NCBI GenBank assembly: GCA_964020155.1 | Contig: OZ026564.1 | Location: forward strand, 1,953,523-2,017,522 | Source: Chondrilla cf. caribensis | Taxonomy: Eukaryota > Porifera > Demospongiae > Chondrillida > Chondrillidae | Length of the DNA: 64,000 nt | Direction: 5' to 3' | Shown here: in pieces, positions 1 to 40,400 of the stretch | How the letters are laid out: each line of letters begins with the position of its first letter | Position numbering within the stretch: the stretch's first letter is position 1 | Position numbers and translations under genes: made by a program | Notes under the pieces: generated by a model | Seen by the model: the letters and a program-made list of their open reading frames with translations, nothing else | Database searches by the model: none | Told to the model about the DNA's origin: nothing

Positions 1-1771
1 GTGAGACCCACGACTGCTTGGCTCAAGTGTGTGCTGAGCAAGGTGAGTTCATGACATCGAGTATTTTGTATAACTGCAACTGCATCAATGGCTGGACCAC
101 ATCACAAAGGAACCTCCATATTGTCTTGGAGGGGAAGGAAATATTTACTCCCAGCTCTGGAAAATTGTATCTTTAGTAGATTCTTTGAAATTGTCTGTAT
201 GCCCTCTTTTACGACAGTATTACATTTTCCCCTTCTTAACTACATACTTTCAAGACCTGCATATGATTTGCTACATACTCTACATACCTTGTGTTGTCTA
301 TCAATACGTACACCAGGTAGTGTGTGTTTGTATTCTGATGTACAGTATGTACAGTCAGACCTCTTTACAACATTACCGCCTTTATAACCACTTTGCTGTT
401 GTAACCATTACAGTTACTGTTTAAGTGTATGCATCTGTATCCACAATTCATGTTAGAGAAACTATTCTTGAGAAAGTGCTATTGTAAAGAGGCCTGACAG
501 TATGTACGTATGTACATTCTGTATGTGTGTACGTAGATGCTTTTGAGATTGTCTTATGAGGACCATACGTATGTGTATACTCTGTCCAACATTGGGTATA
601 GGTGACTTTGTGAGGGCAGCTCGGTACTGTAAGGAAAGTGTGAATGTAGTGGAAGGACTGTTTGGAAGCAACAGCATTGAGTTAGCCCACGAAATGCATA
701 AACTCGCTCAACTTCTATTCAACAGGTAGGTAAGTGGAGATGTTTCCAAGGGTGTCTACATTTGCCAGACCCACAGTGCTGGTGCCAGCTGCTGTTTACT
801 GTATTATGTGTTCAATACACATTTGTAGGGGATACTGTCAATCAATGTACTTCATCATACTGTGCCTACAAACATTGTGTGTATATGCTTCACTGCTTCA
901 TTGTTTGTGATTATGTATGTACACTGTACGTACGTATATACAGGTGCATGACATATGTAATAATGTTATATGTACAGTGAATTCTTGTTTAACCGCCACC
1001 ACTTTATCTGCCAAACTTTTCAATCCGCCGCAATTTCCCAGTACCAATATAATGTACAATTACCAATAAGTATCCAGTTAATCCGCCAAACTTGTTAATC
1101 CACCATATTCTTTGAAACTAATTGCATGTGGCGGATTAACAAGTATTCACTGTACGTATATGTAGATTTGTACGATAACATTGAGAGCAGGCATATTGAA
1201 TATTAATCCTTATTGTCTGTATGGAATGATGTACAGTACATACGTAACCTAAGGTGATACTGGATATTTGGAACTATGTACAAATGTAGTGTATTGTTTC
1301 CTGGCATTTGTGCTTCCCCTGTGAGTCTCCTACACATTACAAAACTCCAAGACCACTTGGTGGATCAAAAGTCGACATACCAGGTTCTTTGTGTTGGCAC
1401 AACTGGGTTAAGATCAATGACTATCGCAAAACACGTGACATCTCATGTATGCACATTCAATGCACCCCACCTCATCCACACAGACACCCACTGTACAGTA
1501 CTGCATAATGTTGGCATCCACCTAATTGAATAGATACACCTGCACTTACCTTAAAGGGCTTGTAGTGTACACACATGAGAATGTGTGGCACTTGTAGGCA
1601 CTTGAGGTAATTTGGTTTTTCATTGTGCAAATCTCCTTTTGTAGCAAACAAATTGATGATGCCATAGTTGCTGTTGAGAAGGCAATTAAACTACTTTTGC
1701 TGTTCAGTGAGAAAGACGAGGACATTGTAGAGCTTGAAGCCATGTTAGACTGTCTTTTACAAGCTAGATAG
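1..1771 (+). CDS. SMYD4-like SET/MYND-domain protein, C-terminal three exons (partial)
   Basis: Three exons are visible: 1-42, 602-725 and 1645-1771 (stop TAG at 1769-1771), joined by GT-AG introns. The first encodes ETHDCLAQVCAEQ. The second encodes a helical segment with GDFVRAARYCKESV, FGSNSIELAHE and MHKLAQLLFN. The third ends DIVELEAMLDCLLQAR. The pattern of a TPR-like helix, then FGxxSIExxxE, then KLAQLLFN, then a final helix ending in CLL resembles the C-terminal helical domain of SMYD4-type SET/MYND methyltransferases, as I know the family. The catalytic SET domain and MYND zinc finger lie upstream of the window, so the enzymatic assignment rests on the tail alone. Another SMYD paralogue or another TPR-tailed protein is possible. 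The gene is unrelated to the Calx-beta cluster and marks its 5' boundary. No canonical AATAAA was seen just after the stop. Confidence 0.62.
352..500. mobile_element. MITE with TA target duplication (intron of SMYD4-like gene)
   Basis: The left end CAGTCAGACCTCTTTACAA and the right end TTGTAAAGAGGCCTGACAG are near-perfect inverted repeats, and each is flanked by TA. About 149 bp, no coding capacity. This fits a non-autonomous Tc1/mariner-like (TA-inserting) element. The superfamily is inferred from the TA duplication only. Confidence 0.6.
975..1152. mobile_element. MITE family 1, copy 1 (TTAATCCGCC-type terminal inverted repeats)
   Basis: The ends CAGTGAATTCTTGTTTAACC and GGATTAACAAGTATTCACTG form inverted repeats of about 24 bp, flanked by TA on both sides. 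The interior contains CCAGTACCAATATAATGTAC and several TTAATCCRCC words. Related copies are at 7242-7413 (reverse orientation), about 12335-12541 and about 12748-12930, with fragments near 17262-17330 and 52330-52450. Confidence 0.65.
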
Positions 1772-2228
1772 CACAGGAAACAAGAAGGAGTTGTGCCCTG
1801 GAATACTCTTTACTAACACAATATTATGTCTCCATTGGTGAGTATAATGGAGCCTGTATATGAAGATCACCTGGGGTACCAAAAATGTGGTGTCTATATA
1901 CTAGTAGTTGTCATATGTACTTGAGGTTATGTACTGGACAGTTCAGTAGTGGTTTCTTAGGACAGGTGGTCTATGTGTGGTGTGGTCTTTAATACATGTT
2001 CCTCTGTATTCGATAACTTGATTGATACAGTGTATTTTGTATATACACATGTAAATTAGAACTCGATCAATCGTGTATGAATTGAAGTTGTCCATTTGTC
2101 ATGCATAGTAGTTGATTTGACTACCTTATGTTGGGTGTGGTGTTAGCTGCTCTTGATTTCAGTGTGATTATTCAGTTGTGTGTGATTGTAAAAATACAAA
2201 GTGCATTTATCTATACACAAATCACCAG
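1772..2228. other. intergenic, nothing recognised
   Basis: No conserved reading frame, no splice-consistent exons and no clear repeat between the stop of the SMYD4-like gene and the possible antisense exons that begin upstream of gene A. Confidence 0.5.
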
Positions 2229-2525
2229 CTATGGTAATTCATGTACAGATAAATCGGTCTTTGGTCCATTAGTGGTTGAGGCATTACGAGAGAAAATTAT
2301 TCTATTGTTTTCTTCAGGAGGTGATGTGTTCGTCTCTATTACTTCTGTAGGTTTTTCCATCTCGAGAGTACTTAATGGGTCTGTAAACAGTTCCAGAATG
2401 ACTTTGATAACAAAAGAGTGCTGATTGCCAGGTAATGTACTTACCTGAGCTAAGCACGTGATGCCACGTGCTATACAGTGATTTTTATCCACTTGAAAAT
2501 TTGCGCAAACGCCGATACAGACCAC
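2229..2525 (-). CDS. possible small divergent transcript or gene, unrecognised
   Basis: On the minus strand a segment ending near 2445 carries a strong donor (CAG|GTAAGT). About 64 nt later there is a plausible acceptor (GTTTACAG, near 2382), followed by a short hydrophilic reading frame that starts MEKPTEVIETNTSPPEENN and stops at 2229. Without splicing the frame is open over 98 codons. The segment sits head-to-head with gene A, about 235 bp from its start codon, so it could be a divergent transcript sharing a promoter. I recognise no family, and the opposite strand is also open, which weakens the case. Confidence 0.22.
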   Translation of the reverse strand: MVCIGVCANFQVDKNHCIARGITCLAQVSTLPGNQHSFVIKVILELFTDPLSTLEMEKPTEVIETNTSPPEENNRIIFSRNASTTNGPKTDLSVHELP

Positions 2526-2760
2526 TTGGTGAGGTGATTATCTAGCTCTGAAGTCCTAGTTCGAAAGTGAAGTTGCTGGACGATTATTGTCGCCGTGGGC
2601 GCTTGTTCCTGGGCGTTCTAGCTAACGAGATTACAGCCGTACGAAAGCTCTCTTGAACGGCTTATTCAAAGGCTCTTATTTCGGCCCTGTAGTATTGTCC
2701 ATAGGAATCCACCCGTCCCGTCTGGTCCTGACGAAGACTGCTTCCCTATCGTCCTGTACC
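2526..2760 (+). promoter_or_regulatory. probable promoter / 5' UTR region of gene A
   Basis: The sequence between the possible antisense exon and the gene A start codon is less AT-rich than its surroundings and has no microsatellites. I found no convincing TATA box or initiator. Two CACGTG palindromes (E-box-like) lie just outside, near 2456-2471. The assignment is by position only. Confidence 0.3.
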
Positions 2761-31678
<28,918 letters not shown>

Positions 31679-32713
31679 ACTCAGATGATGTACACCCAGT
31701 AATGAAATGAACAAATTGATACATTATTGATTTTCTTCAGTACACATAATTTAAACGTATTATTTTAGAATCACCATCCCTAATACGTTTTCTTCTTCAT
31801 TGCCTTTGTTACCACTAAGGGAACTAATCAGAGTACATAGATAATAACTGGTATGTGTGTGTACTTACATTGGTATAATAATCTTATTATATTAAATCGT
31901 TTCCGGATATTAAAGTGCTGGGATTTAACCAAAGGTGCACTACCCACACAATATACAATTAGAATAAAGACAGATAACCAAACAGACAAAAGACAATTAA
32001 ATGCAAACTCTGAGGGAAAAGAAACCAAATGAAAAAGTACATTGTACATATGCATATAAAATTAATGTCTACTCCTTTCTACAAGTATAGCATGCAATAC
32101 AGTGGTATACCATGTACATTGTACTACATGGGTAGTGCGGTAGACTCTCTATGTGATGACACATAGTTTATAACATTGGAGTAAAACCCCTGCGTGAAGA
32201 TTGAAAGGGTAAAGATAGTATGCCAGGACTGGTAATCACTCTGTGGACAGTGTATTCTGTACACTACATGCATACATCAGACAGAGCATCACAGAATCCA
32301 GACACTCTGTTTGTGTAACTGCACAAACAACAATGCTAACTATTAGAACATCTGCTACCAGGGGTGCCTAGGGGACCAAATGACACATCATATATACCAC
32401 CATGTATAGTTCCCGCTACCAATAAGGTTTTCCATGATTTTGTTGTCAAAGATTGATTCCAACTGAATGCAGGGTTTCGTGTGTAGGTTCAGTGTATACA
32501 CTGCAAATGGAATATTTCATGCATCCCAAATACTCTCATACAAATCTGAAACGGGCCAATGGAGGCAGATACCAGGTATCTGGGAATTTGCTGGGAGTGC
32601 TCTTCCGATGATGTGGAAGATATAAAGACATTGGCTACTCAATGAGAAGCTAGTAGATTGATCTGACGGTCAAATCTCATATTATACCAAGTTGACTGGC
32701 ATTAATAGTACTG
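31679..32713. other. intergenic region between genes A and B
   Basis: Contains the gene A 3' UTR and non-coding AT-rich sequence. No further exon, repeat family or RNA gene recognised. Confidence 0.5.
31963..31968 (+). promoter_or_regulatory. possible polyadenylation signal of gene A
   Basis: AATAAA about 285 nt after the gene A stop codon, the first canonical hexamer I noticed downstream. Weak on its own. Confidence 0.3.
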
Positions 32714-32997
32714 TTCGCATTTTACATTAAATTTTAGGTTATGGTTGTAATGAATATCGTTATCGAATAATACGCTGTGGACACAAATCACTGGGAAGGT
32801 CAGTCCCACGACCAAGCCACAACAAAACAACTGATTCAGAAAGAGAATTGTCAACTGGGACAGTCGGTCGAAGGAGCGCCAATATTCGAGATTCTGATTC
32901 CCGTTTTCGATTATCCGATTTCTGTTTCCGATAGATCGACTTCACGCTGTAATCGTTTGGCTGTGAATGCAAGCGACATTCAAACTGGTCTTGTGTG
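32714..32997 (+). promoter_or_regulatory. gene B promoter / 5' UTR, conserved with gene C
   Basis: Blocks TAATGAATATCGTTATCG, AATACGCTGTGGACACAAAT, GGTCAGTCCCA...GACCAAGCCAC and TTTGGCTGTGAAT...CATTCAAACTGGTCTTG are shared with 43612-43829 upstream of gene C. Conservation may reflect recent duplication as well as function. The start codon follows immediately. Confidence 0.55.
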
Positions 32998-35900
32998 ATG
33001 ATGTACAGATCGTCTGTTATTGCGATTTTGATCATCTTGGGACTCTCGGGTAACGTAGCACTGGCTGGTAAGTTTTATTCGGTTGCAGTTAGGTACATAT
33101 TATGTAGGCACTGGATTTCTCCTCCCTGAGATGATGTTTCATGTTTACTTCAGTGTTCTTGCATGACGGTGAGATCGGTCTAGCCCGCTTGAGTCTCGGA
33201 TAGGACGAATTTGATAATAATTATTAACTAACGGAGAATTCTAGATGCTTCGAAGTGCCATTCATTAGGGCGGGCTTTTTATGTGATCCTTCTTGGCCTA
33301 GGGTTCATGTTCGGCCAGTCGGGTTGTTGCGGATCGATTCTACGAGATTAGCTTATTTTCGGCATAGATTTTGAACTTTATTTACTTTATGAGATTCTTG
33401 CAGTGTGTCGTATTTTGGAACGATAAGTAAGCACAATTAGATATTTACTCTTAGACTACATGATCCAATTATTAAGAGTATGTGCACTGGGTACTTTTTC
33501 AGCCGTATATTTTGTATGGGGTGCATAATATATCAACATGAAAGCATAATACCTGATGATAATTAATGATATCTGACAAATAAAATCACAATCATGCTGT
33601 TTCTTTGATAGTGTTTGCGTGAAGATGAGCTTAAACTTATTGTTCTAATGCTGTCTATCTTTACCTCGGTTTCACAAGTGTGTCACAAATACAGTAAAAC
33701 CTGTATAATATATAGACTACCCAAGAGACCAGGAATAGGTGGTCTTTATACAGTGGTGCTGTACTATAGTTGAGATGATATAGTGGACCATCCAATAGTG
33801 GTCACTTTTGACAATGTGTAGAGATGGTGTTTATAATGAGTTCCACTGTGTTATGTATATACACTATAAACACTGGACCAGGTGGTTTTATTGTCCCTCT
33901 GAAAGCCATTTGAATCATTTTCAATTGAATAATAGTGTATTATCACTTACTAATAGTCTCTTTGATTGACTGACAGTGTGCAAAGTAAAGTCACAGTAAA
34001 GTCCTCTGAAGCACTCCTTGTACACTTTCATTTTAATTTTCAATGTTTCAATTTGTGATTCAGTTGAGGCTTATAGTAGTAAGTCTACCCCACAATAATA
34101 TTGTAACTAATTTGTATTTTCATGATCCCCCATACACTACGATGTAAAAGGTGTTTATTCCTGAGACGAATACAGATTCTGAATAGGGTTATTCGGTCAG
34201 AGTTGAAGTCAATCAACTGATAATTTTGGTGGTATTGCTACCACGCATGTGGTGGTACATGCAATCCATCAAATCTTCCAATAACAGTTGAATAATTCCA
34301 CCAGTGTTTTCAGAGTCTACCATCAAATAACATCTCTCTATTCCATTTGCAGTGATATGCTTTGAAGGAACACCTATGCAAACATCCTCAGGACCTTTCT
34401 ACAGGTTCAGTGGTGAAGAATCTGATGGACAAATTTGTGTTAATGTCACTAGAGAAGAGGGTGATGTCAATATGTTCGACTTTGAGTCCTTCCAATATGT
34501 GGTCTCAGAAGTAGCAACTTCCATATTTGGTGATGCTACAGCTGTTGGTGAGTTTGTATAAGGGATCATTGTTCCAAGATATCTTCCTCATAACGTATAT
34601 TATCCAGATGTTAGAATTACTGTATTTGTACACGTGATAAGGAATATGTATGCAGTAATATTTGGCATTGGTGACTCTTTTGTGAATAGCCTTGTAAATC
34701 TTGATGAAAACCTGCTAATTTGTACTCACCACCAGGCATGTACAATATACATATTGAAGTGTCTTGCATCTGTTTTATTCTCATTTCTCCGTCACATCTT
34801 CATCTGTCAAACTTGTTTGAATGTTCAGTCGAATATTCCACCAAACTCTAAAATTTGCCATTATCTTCAAAACTGTTCTATGGCAGATAAAAGAGAATTC
34901 ACTGTATGTAGTCATTACATATCTATTATAATAATTATGTAACTCTACATTCACAATGCACACACACATGCACACACGCACGCACACTCACACACGAAGT
35001 ATTCGTGCACATACAGTACATATCACCCTGTCACATACGTACATGATATTTATGATCAATATTCAACATGAAGTTCACTATAACAATGTATGTACATGAA
35101 TGTAATACCTATTTAAACATACATGAACACACTATTTATCAGATACCCTCATATTGAAGTACTATACATGATACTATGTACATATTTGCAAAATAATAAA
35201 TTATTAATTTTGTGGTATTTGTGCAGTTATACAACTTCCGTTTAGCCTGATAGCCTGTCCCTATGTACCTTCCTATTATAAGCCCAGGGACACCTGTATG
35301 GATGGTCAGACATGCTCCTCGAAGAGTTGAACTTCACATTATGTGCTGTTTTGTACTTATGTATACATAGCGGGAGTGGACTTCACCCCAACACCAAGTG
35401 GAGGATCCTCAGGTAGATTTCCTGAGAATTCAACTGTGACAGAACTTTGTGTGGATGTATTCCTCGATGATGTTGCCTGTGAGAATCCCGAAGACTTCAG
35501 GATTAGGTTGATTTCACTCAACCCAGCAATCAGCACTGTTTGTAGCACTGAAGCAATAGTAACTATTAGGGACTCCACAAGTGAGACTGTGTAACATCAC
35601 AACCACACACAATTTACATGCAATCATGGTTAGCATAATGTCGTTTGCTATACAGTTACACCTAGCTGTTTGAGCAAACACCCACAATGGCCGTCTGTCT
35701 GAAGTGGTCATTCTGACAGAATCTCGAAATATTATCTGCTATGTTGTTGTATGTATTTCACATAACACAGCCACCTGTCTAATTCATACAAAAGGAGCTA
35801 CCATAGGTGACACATTGGAAGTTTCCCTTATATTATATCACCAAAAAATTTTTAAAGAATATTCACCTAATTTCACCCACTGAATGCGTTATCAATGTTC

Positions 35901-37435
35901 ATGTGCTAAATATGTATGTTATTGTTGTCTTGTACCCTCTCCTGTAGCCATCACTGTGGGCTTCACTACAAGTACTACTAGTGTAAGGGAGGATACTCCA
36001 GGAGTTTCACTGAGTGTTACTCGTTCCAGTAGAATACAGAACTTCAACATTGCTGCATTGTCTGTGACGGAAGACCCAGATCAGGGAGGATGCATTGGTT
36101 AGTCATGCGTCGGTTGTGTATCAGTTACATTTATGTAATCTTTTGCCAATGTATACTGTACTCACTTTGATTTTTTACCGGATGTAAGTATATTTCCCTA
36201 ATCAACAATTGGCCTTGCAATTGGTTTTGTTCATGAAAGACAAATCTTTGCAGCTGGCTTCTCTGAAGGAGACAGTATTTGAAAATTAGATACTCACTGA
36301 TCCAAAGCCTTCTATGAGATCCGTGAAAGTGTGATTTTACAGTATTTAATCATGTACTTTCCACAATATTGGGAATGTACCCATTTTTCATAATAATTAT
36401 ATTCATGTGTCATATTATATTATCATAATATTCATAGTACATGGTGTGTAATGCTGTTTTCTCATGTTGTGTCCTGTTCAGCTGCACCGGGGAGGATTTC
36501 ATATCCTTGTATTGCTCAGAGGTGTGCAGATGGGACTGCTTACGACCTCACTCAGGATGTAGTCAGGAGTGTGACACTCAGTCTGGTCCCCGATGATAGT
36601 GAGATTGATGGTCACAGGGAATGCCGGATCCTGTTGAGTCCACAGCAAGGAAGTATGTGTAAATTCAACATTACAAGAGGAAGCACACAGCTTCGTGTAA
36701 CAGATGATGAAGGTGAGTGTAGTGTCACTATTATCGCAACCTTTGCCTGTTCAGACATTCTACATAAAATTCACTTGCATTCGTAGAGCCATACCCATTT
36801 GTGTCGAATTCAAATTAATGTACACAAGTTGTTTTACCATTTGATGCAAACATGGTAGAGAATTGCTGTTAGAAATACGGTACTACTCAAACTGAATGTT
36901 CTACAGGCATACTCATTTTGTGAAAATGCCCTTGAAACGCATACGGGTACGGACATACCCAATCTCTTGTTACACTATACCGTAATTGACACCTCGTGTT
37001 ATCATAAATACTTAAGTATACTTAGGTATACCTATTTAGACTGGGGAAGCCACTAACCCAGAGGGCTACTATTAAGGCTCCCAGTAAATAGAAACACACA
37101 TAAGCATGTACAAAACTGAATTATAAAAGTTATTGATAAATAAATGAGTGAATATAGTGTAAGTAATTTGTTAAAGGTAGGAAAAAAACCCAAGTCATTG
37201 GAGTTAAAAACCTTGTGGGGCTGCCGCCCCCTGCACTCGAATTACTTGGACATCTTTCTCAGTCGGTGTTTGAAATCAGCCATCTTTATTTCACACAGTA
37301 TAAATTATAATATGAATTCATTGTTGCGGTTACACGTAGGAACACATATTATGTATCCATCTATCTATCTATCTATATACACATATACATATATATATGT
37401 GTATATAGATAGATATCCGGTATGTAACGCTCGTC

Positions 37436-37481
<46 letters not shown>

Positions 37482-40400
37482 GACGAGCGTTACATACCGG
37501 CAGTCGAAATGAAAACAATATATATATATGTAATATATAAATAATTGAAGTAATGCATTACTGAAATATTGGTTACTACATTGATTATTAATGCATAAAT
37601 AAAACAGACACTTAAGACAAGCAAAATAGAATATCACAAAACAATATATACAATAAGTACAAGAACATGCAACAACACACAGAGATAAGGTACACAAAAG
37701 CTATAGTTGATGTTTCAAAAATATGTACATACATAAATAGTAAATGTATCCAGGGACTGTGATAACTTGGCCTCAGTGGTGAGACAATTCCATGTCTTGG
37801 CACCAAAGAATGTGAAGGCCTTCTTACTGAACTCTGATGTAGGCTGGGGGAGCTGGAGATTGCCTAGGGTGGAGCTACGGGTGGAGTGGTGGCTTTTGGT
37901 GCAAGACTGGAGCAGTGATGATAGGTAGCCTGGGCCGAGATTGTTGCAGGCCTTGAATACCTGAGTGGAAATATGAGTGCTGCGGCGGGCTTGCAGTGAA
38001 GGCCAACTCAGCTGGTCTCGTATCCATGTGGCAGAGGTGGATTTCTGCTTCTTCAAAATGACACGACTGGCATAGTTCTGGAGTTGCTCCAGACATAGTG
38101 CTTGCTCCTGTGTACAACTGTTCCACACAACATCACAATAATTGAACAGTGGAAGTATATACACATTGTAAAATTGCAGCATCACAATCTTGGGAAGGAA
38201 CCAGGACATTTACTGCAGGAGACTAATATTCCTGGACACCTTGGTTATAACCAGGGCAATGTGATTGTCCCAGGTCAGGTGTTGGTTGATGATGCAGCCA
38301 AGGAACTTGAAGCTGGAAACGCGTTCGATTCGGGTGTTGTTAAGATGTAAAACAAGTGGTGGAGGTGACTTACGACGGGAATGAATAAGCATACACTTAG
38401 TTTTCACAAGATTGAGACAGAGCTTGTTGATAGTCATCCACTCGTGGCATTTGGTGAGGGCAGAGGACAGGGTACTGGTGATGTGATCGACTGCTGACCC
38501 AATTGTTTAGATAGTGGTATCGTCAGCAAAGAGAACTGTGGTACAATTTGATGAAAAGACAGAGGATAAATCATTGATATGCACTGAAAACAAATTTGGA
38601 CCAAGAACTGAGCCTTGAGGTACACCAGCAGTAATCGGCGAGGGTTGGGACTTGGTTCCAGCAATAACTGAGCACTGGGATCGATCGGAAAGATACGACT
38701 TGAACCACTGGAGGGTGGAGGACACAGCACCACATTGGGACAATTTGCTAAGTAGTAAGCCATGGTCGACAGAGTCAAAGGCTTCTGACAGGTCAAGAAA
38801 GATGACACCAACAAAGAGGCCTTTGTCCAGAGCATTGAACCAATCATTAGTACTTCTGAGGAGGGTGGTGGCAGTTGAGTGTTTATTTCTGAATCCAGAT
38901 TGCAAAGGGTGGATGAAGTTGTTACTCTCAAGATGCTTGTAAAGTTGAGTTCGAACCACCTGCTCGATCGAATCTTATGACACCTCGCTATCCACAATAC
39001 TCCGACGAACACTCATGACAAGAAAAGAATCGATATTGTTACCTACGTATTAATTTTTATAATGAAGAGTTATTTCGAAACAGACTAAATTGATCTTTCT
39101 ACCTATGTATGTACGTTCTTCTCCCATCATGAGTGTTCGTCAGAGTATCGTGGATAGCGAGGCGTCTTACATTCGCTCTCAAGTAGTAGTTGGGGTTCGA
39201 CCATGCTCCTTTCATCATTGTCTTCTGCGTAGCTTTTTCCCGAATGCCGATAAAAGAGAATTTACTGCTTCACATAACTCGAATAAACCATCTTCTAACT
39301 AATTGTAACTCAATGAACTGGAGATAAGTAGGTGTCACTCTAAGTATCACTATGTAGGTGTACATTTTTTGCAATCGTCAAGTTTGGTGGCTCGCCTACC
39401 AAACAGTCCCCTACAGAATGGGTACAGGTATGCCCGTTCCGTAACCATAGAACATTCAGTTTCATAATTATGATTAGTACCGTATTGTGGTAGAGGTGTA
39501 GTCACTAGTATATTAAATATTCCATTGAATTGGAGTTGATATAACTGTGTATGAACTTAATTTTTGATAATGAACCTATTGTTGTTCTTATCACTTTATT
39601 TAGTCGTGTTCTTGAGATTTGATATGAACGTCTATAAAGAAGATGAAGATGAAGGAGGTGTTAATGTGACAGTTCAGCTGCTTGGGTTCGGATTTGTACC
39701 AATCACTGCTGGTGGTCCAGTTGACTTCAGTTTGAGAATTGTTAATGGAACAGGAAACTCTACTGCTGAAGGTACATACATTATAGTAGTTGTTGCACTC
39801 CATCACAGCTGTAGCATACCTAGATACGTATGATACAACATACTTTTTCCTAGGTGTAATTGAGTATCATTCTGATCCTGAACATAATAGTCAGTCATAA
39901 TTTAATTGGAATAAATTTCAACACATTTGCACATGTATGTACAAACACATGTATATACAGTACCATGTACAGAGCTTATGATAACATTTTTATGTTGGTC
40001 TGACACAGTGTCAGGCCATATGTCAGCTTGGATTGTTATTTATGGGAATGACAAGACAAGTACCTATAATATGTAAAATGAAATCCACACCATAGGTGGG
40101 TAGCATGTTGACTCGTGAGTGTGGGATGGGCCTATTATGAGAAACTACATAACATGTATATACTCACTGACTCTGTCAAACAATCAACCAGTATGGTTCA
40201 CACATGCACTCTATATATGGTACATCAGAGTGATGAATTGAGGTACAAATGGTATGATTTTTTATGATGTTTTAAATATAGTATACATTTGATTGTACTG
40301 TCCTTCTCAATATTTCCATAATTTGAAGCACATTTTTGTCCAGATAATTTTATCTCACCATGATTGAACTTGATCAGTCATGTGGCAAAATCACCCAAAA

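Larger units (their letters stand above)
36878..39482. mobile_element. ~2.6-kb nested transposon insertion with TA duplication in gene B intron 5
   Basis: The outer ends are inverted repeats. The left end is CGGTACTACTCAAACTGAAT and the right end reads, reversed, CGGTACTAATCA...AAACTGAATGTTCTA. TA directly flanks both sides (36876-36877 and 39483-39484). The matching gene C intron (48296-48575) is only 280 bp and lacks all of it, so it serves as the empty site. Inside are a hairpin-ended element (37190-37520), a LINE fragment (37715-38975) and a foldback repeat (38948-39205). Which piece carried which is not resolved. Confidence 0.6.

Noticed and set aside
37715..39012. Minus-strand reading frames as a host gene
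   Set aside because: The motifs are those of a non-LTR retrotransposon reverse transcriptase, with two internal stops. It is an inactive insertion in an intron of gene B.
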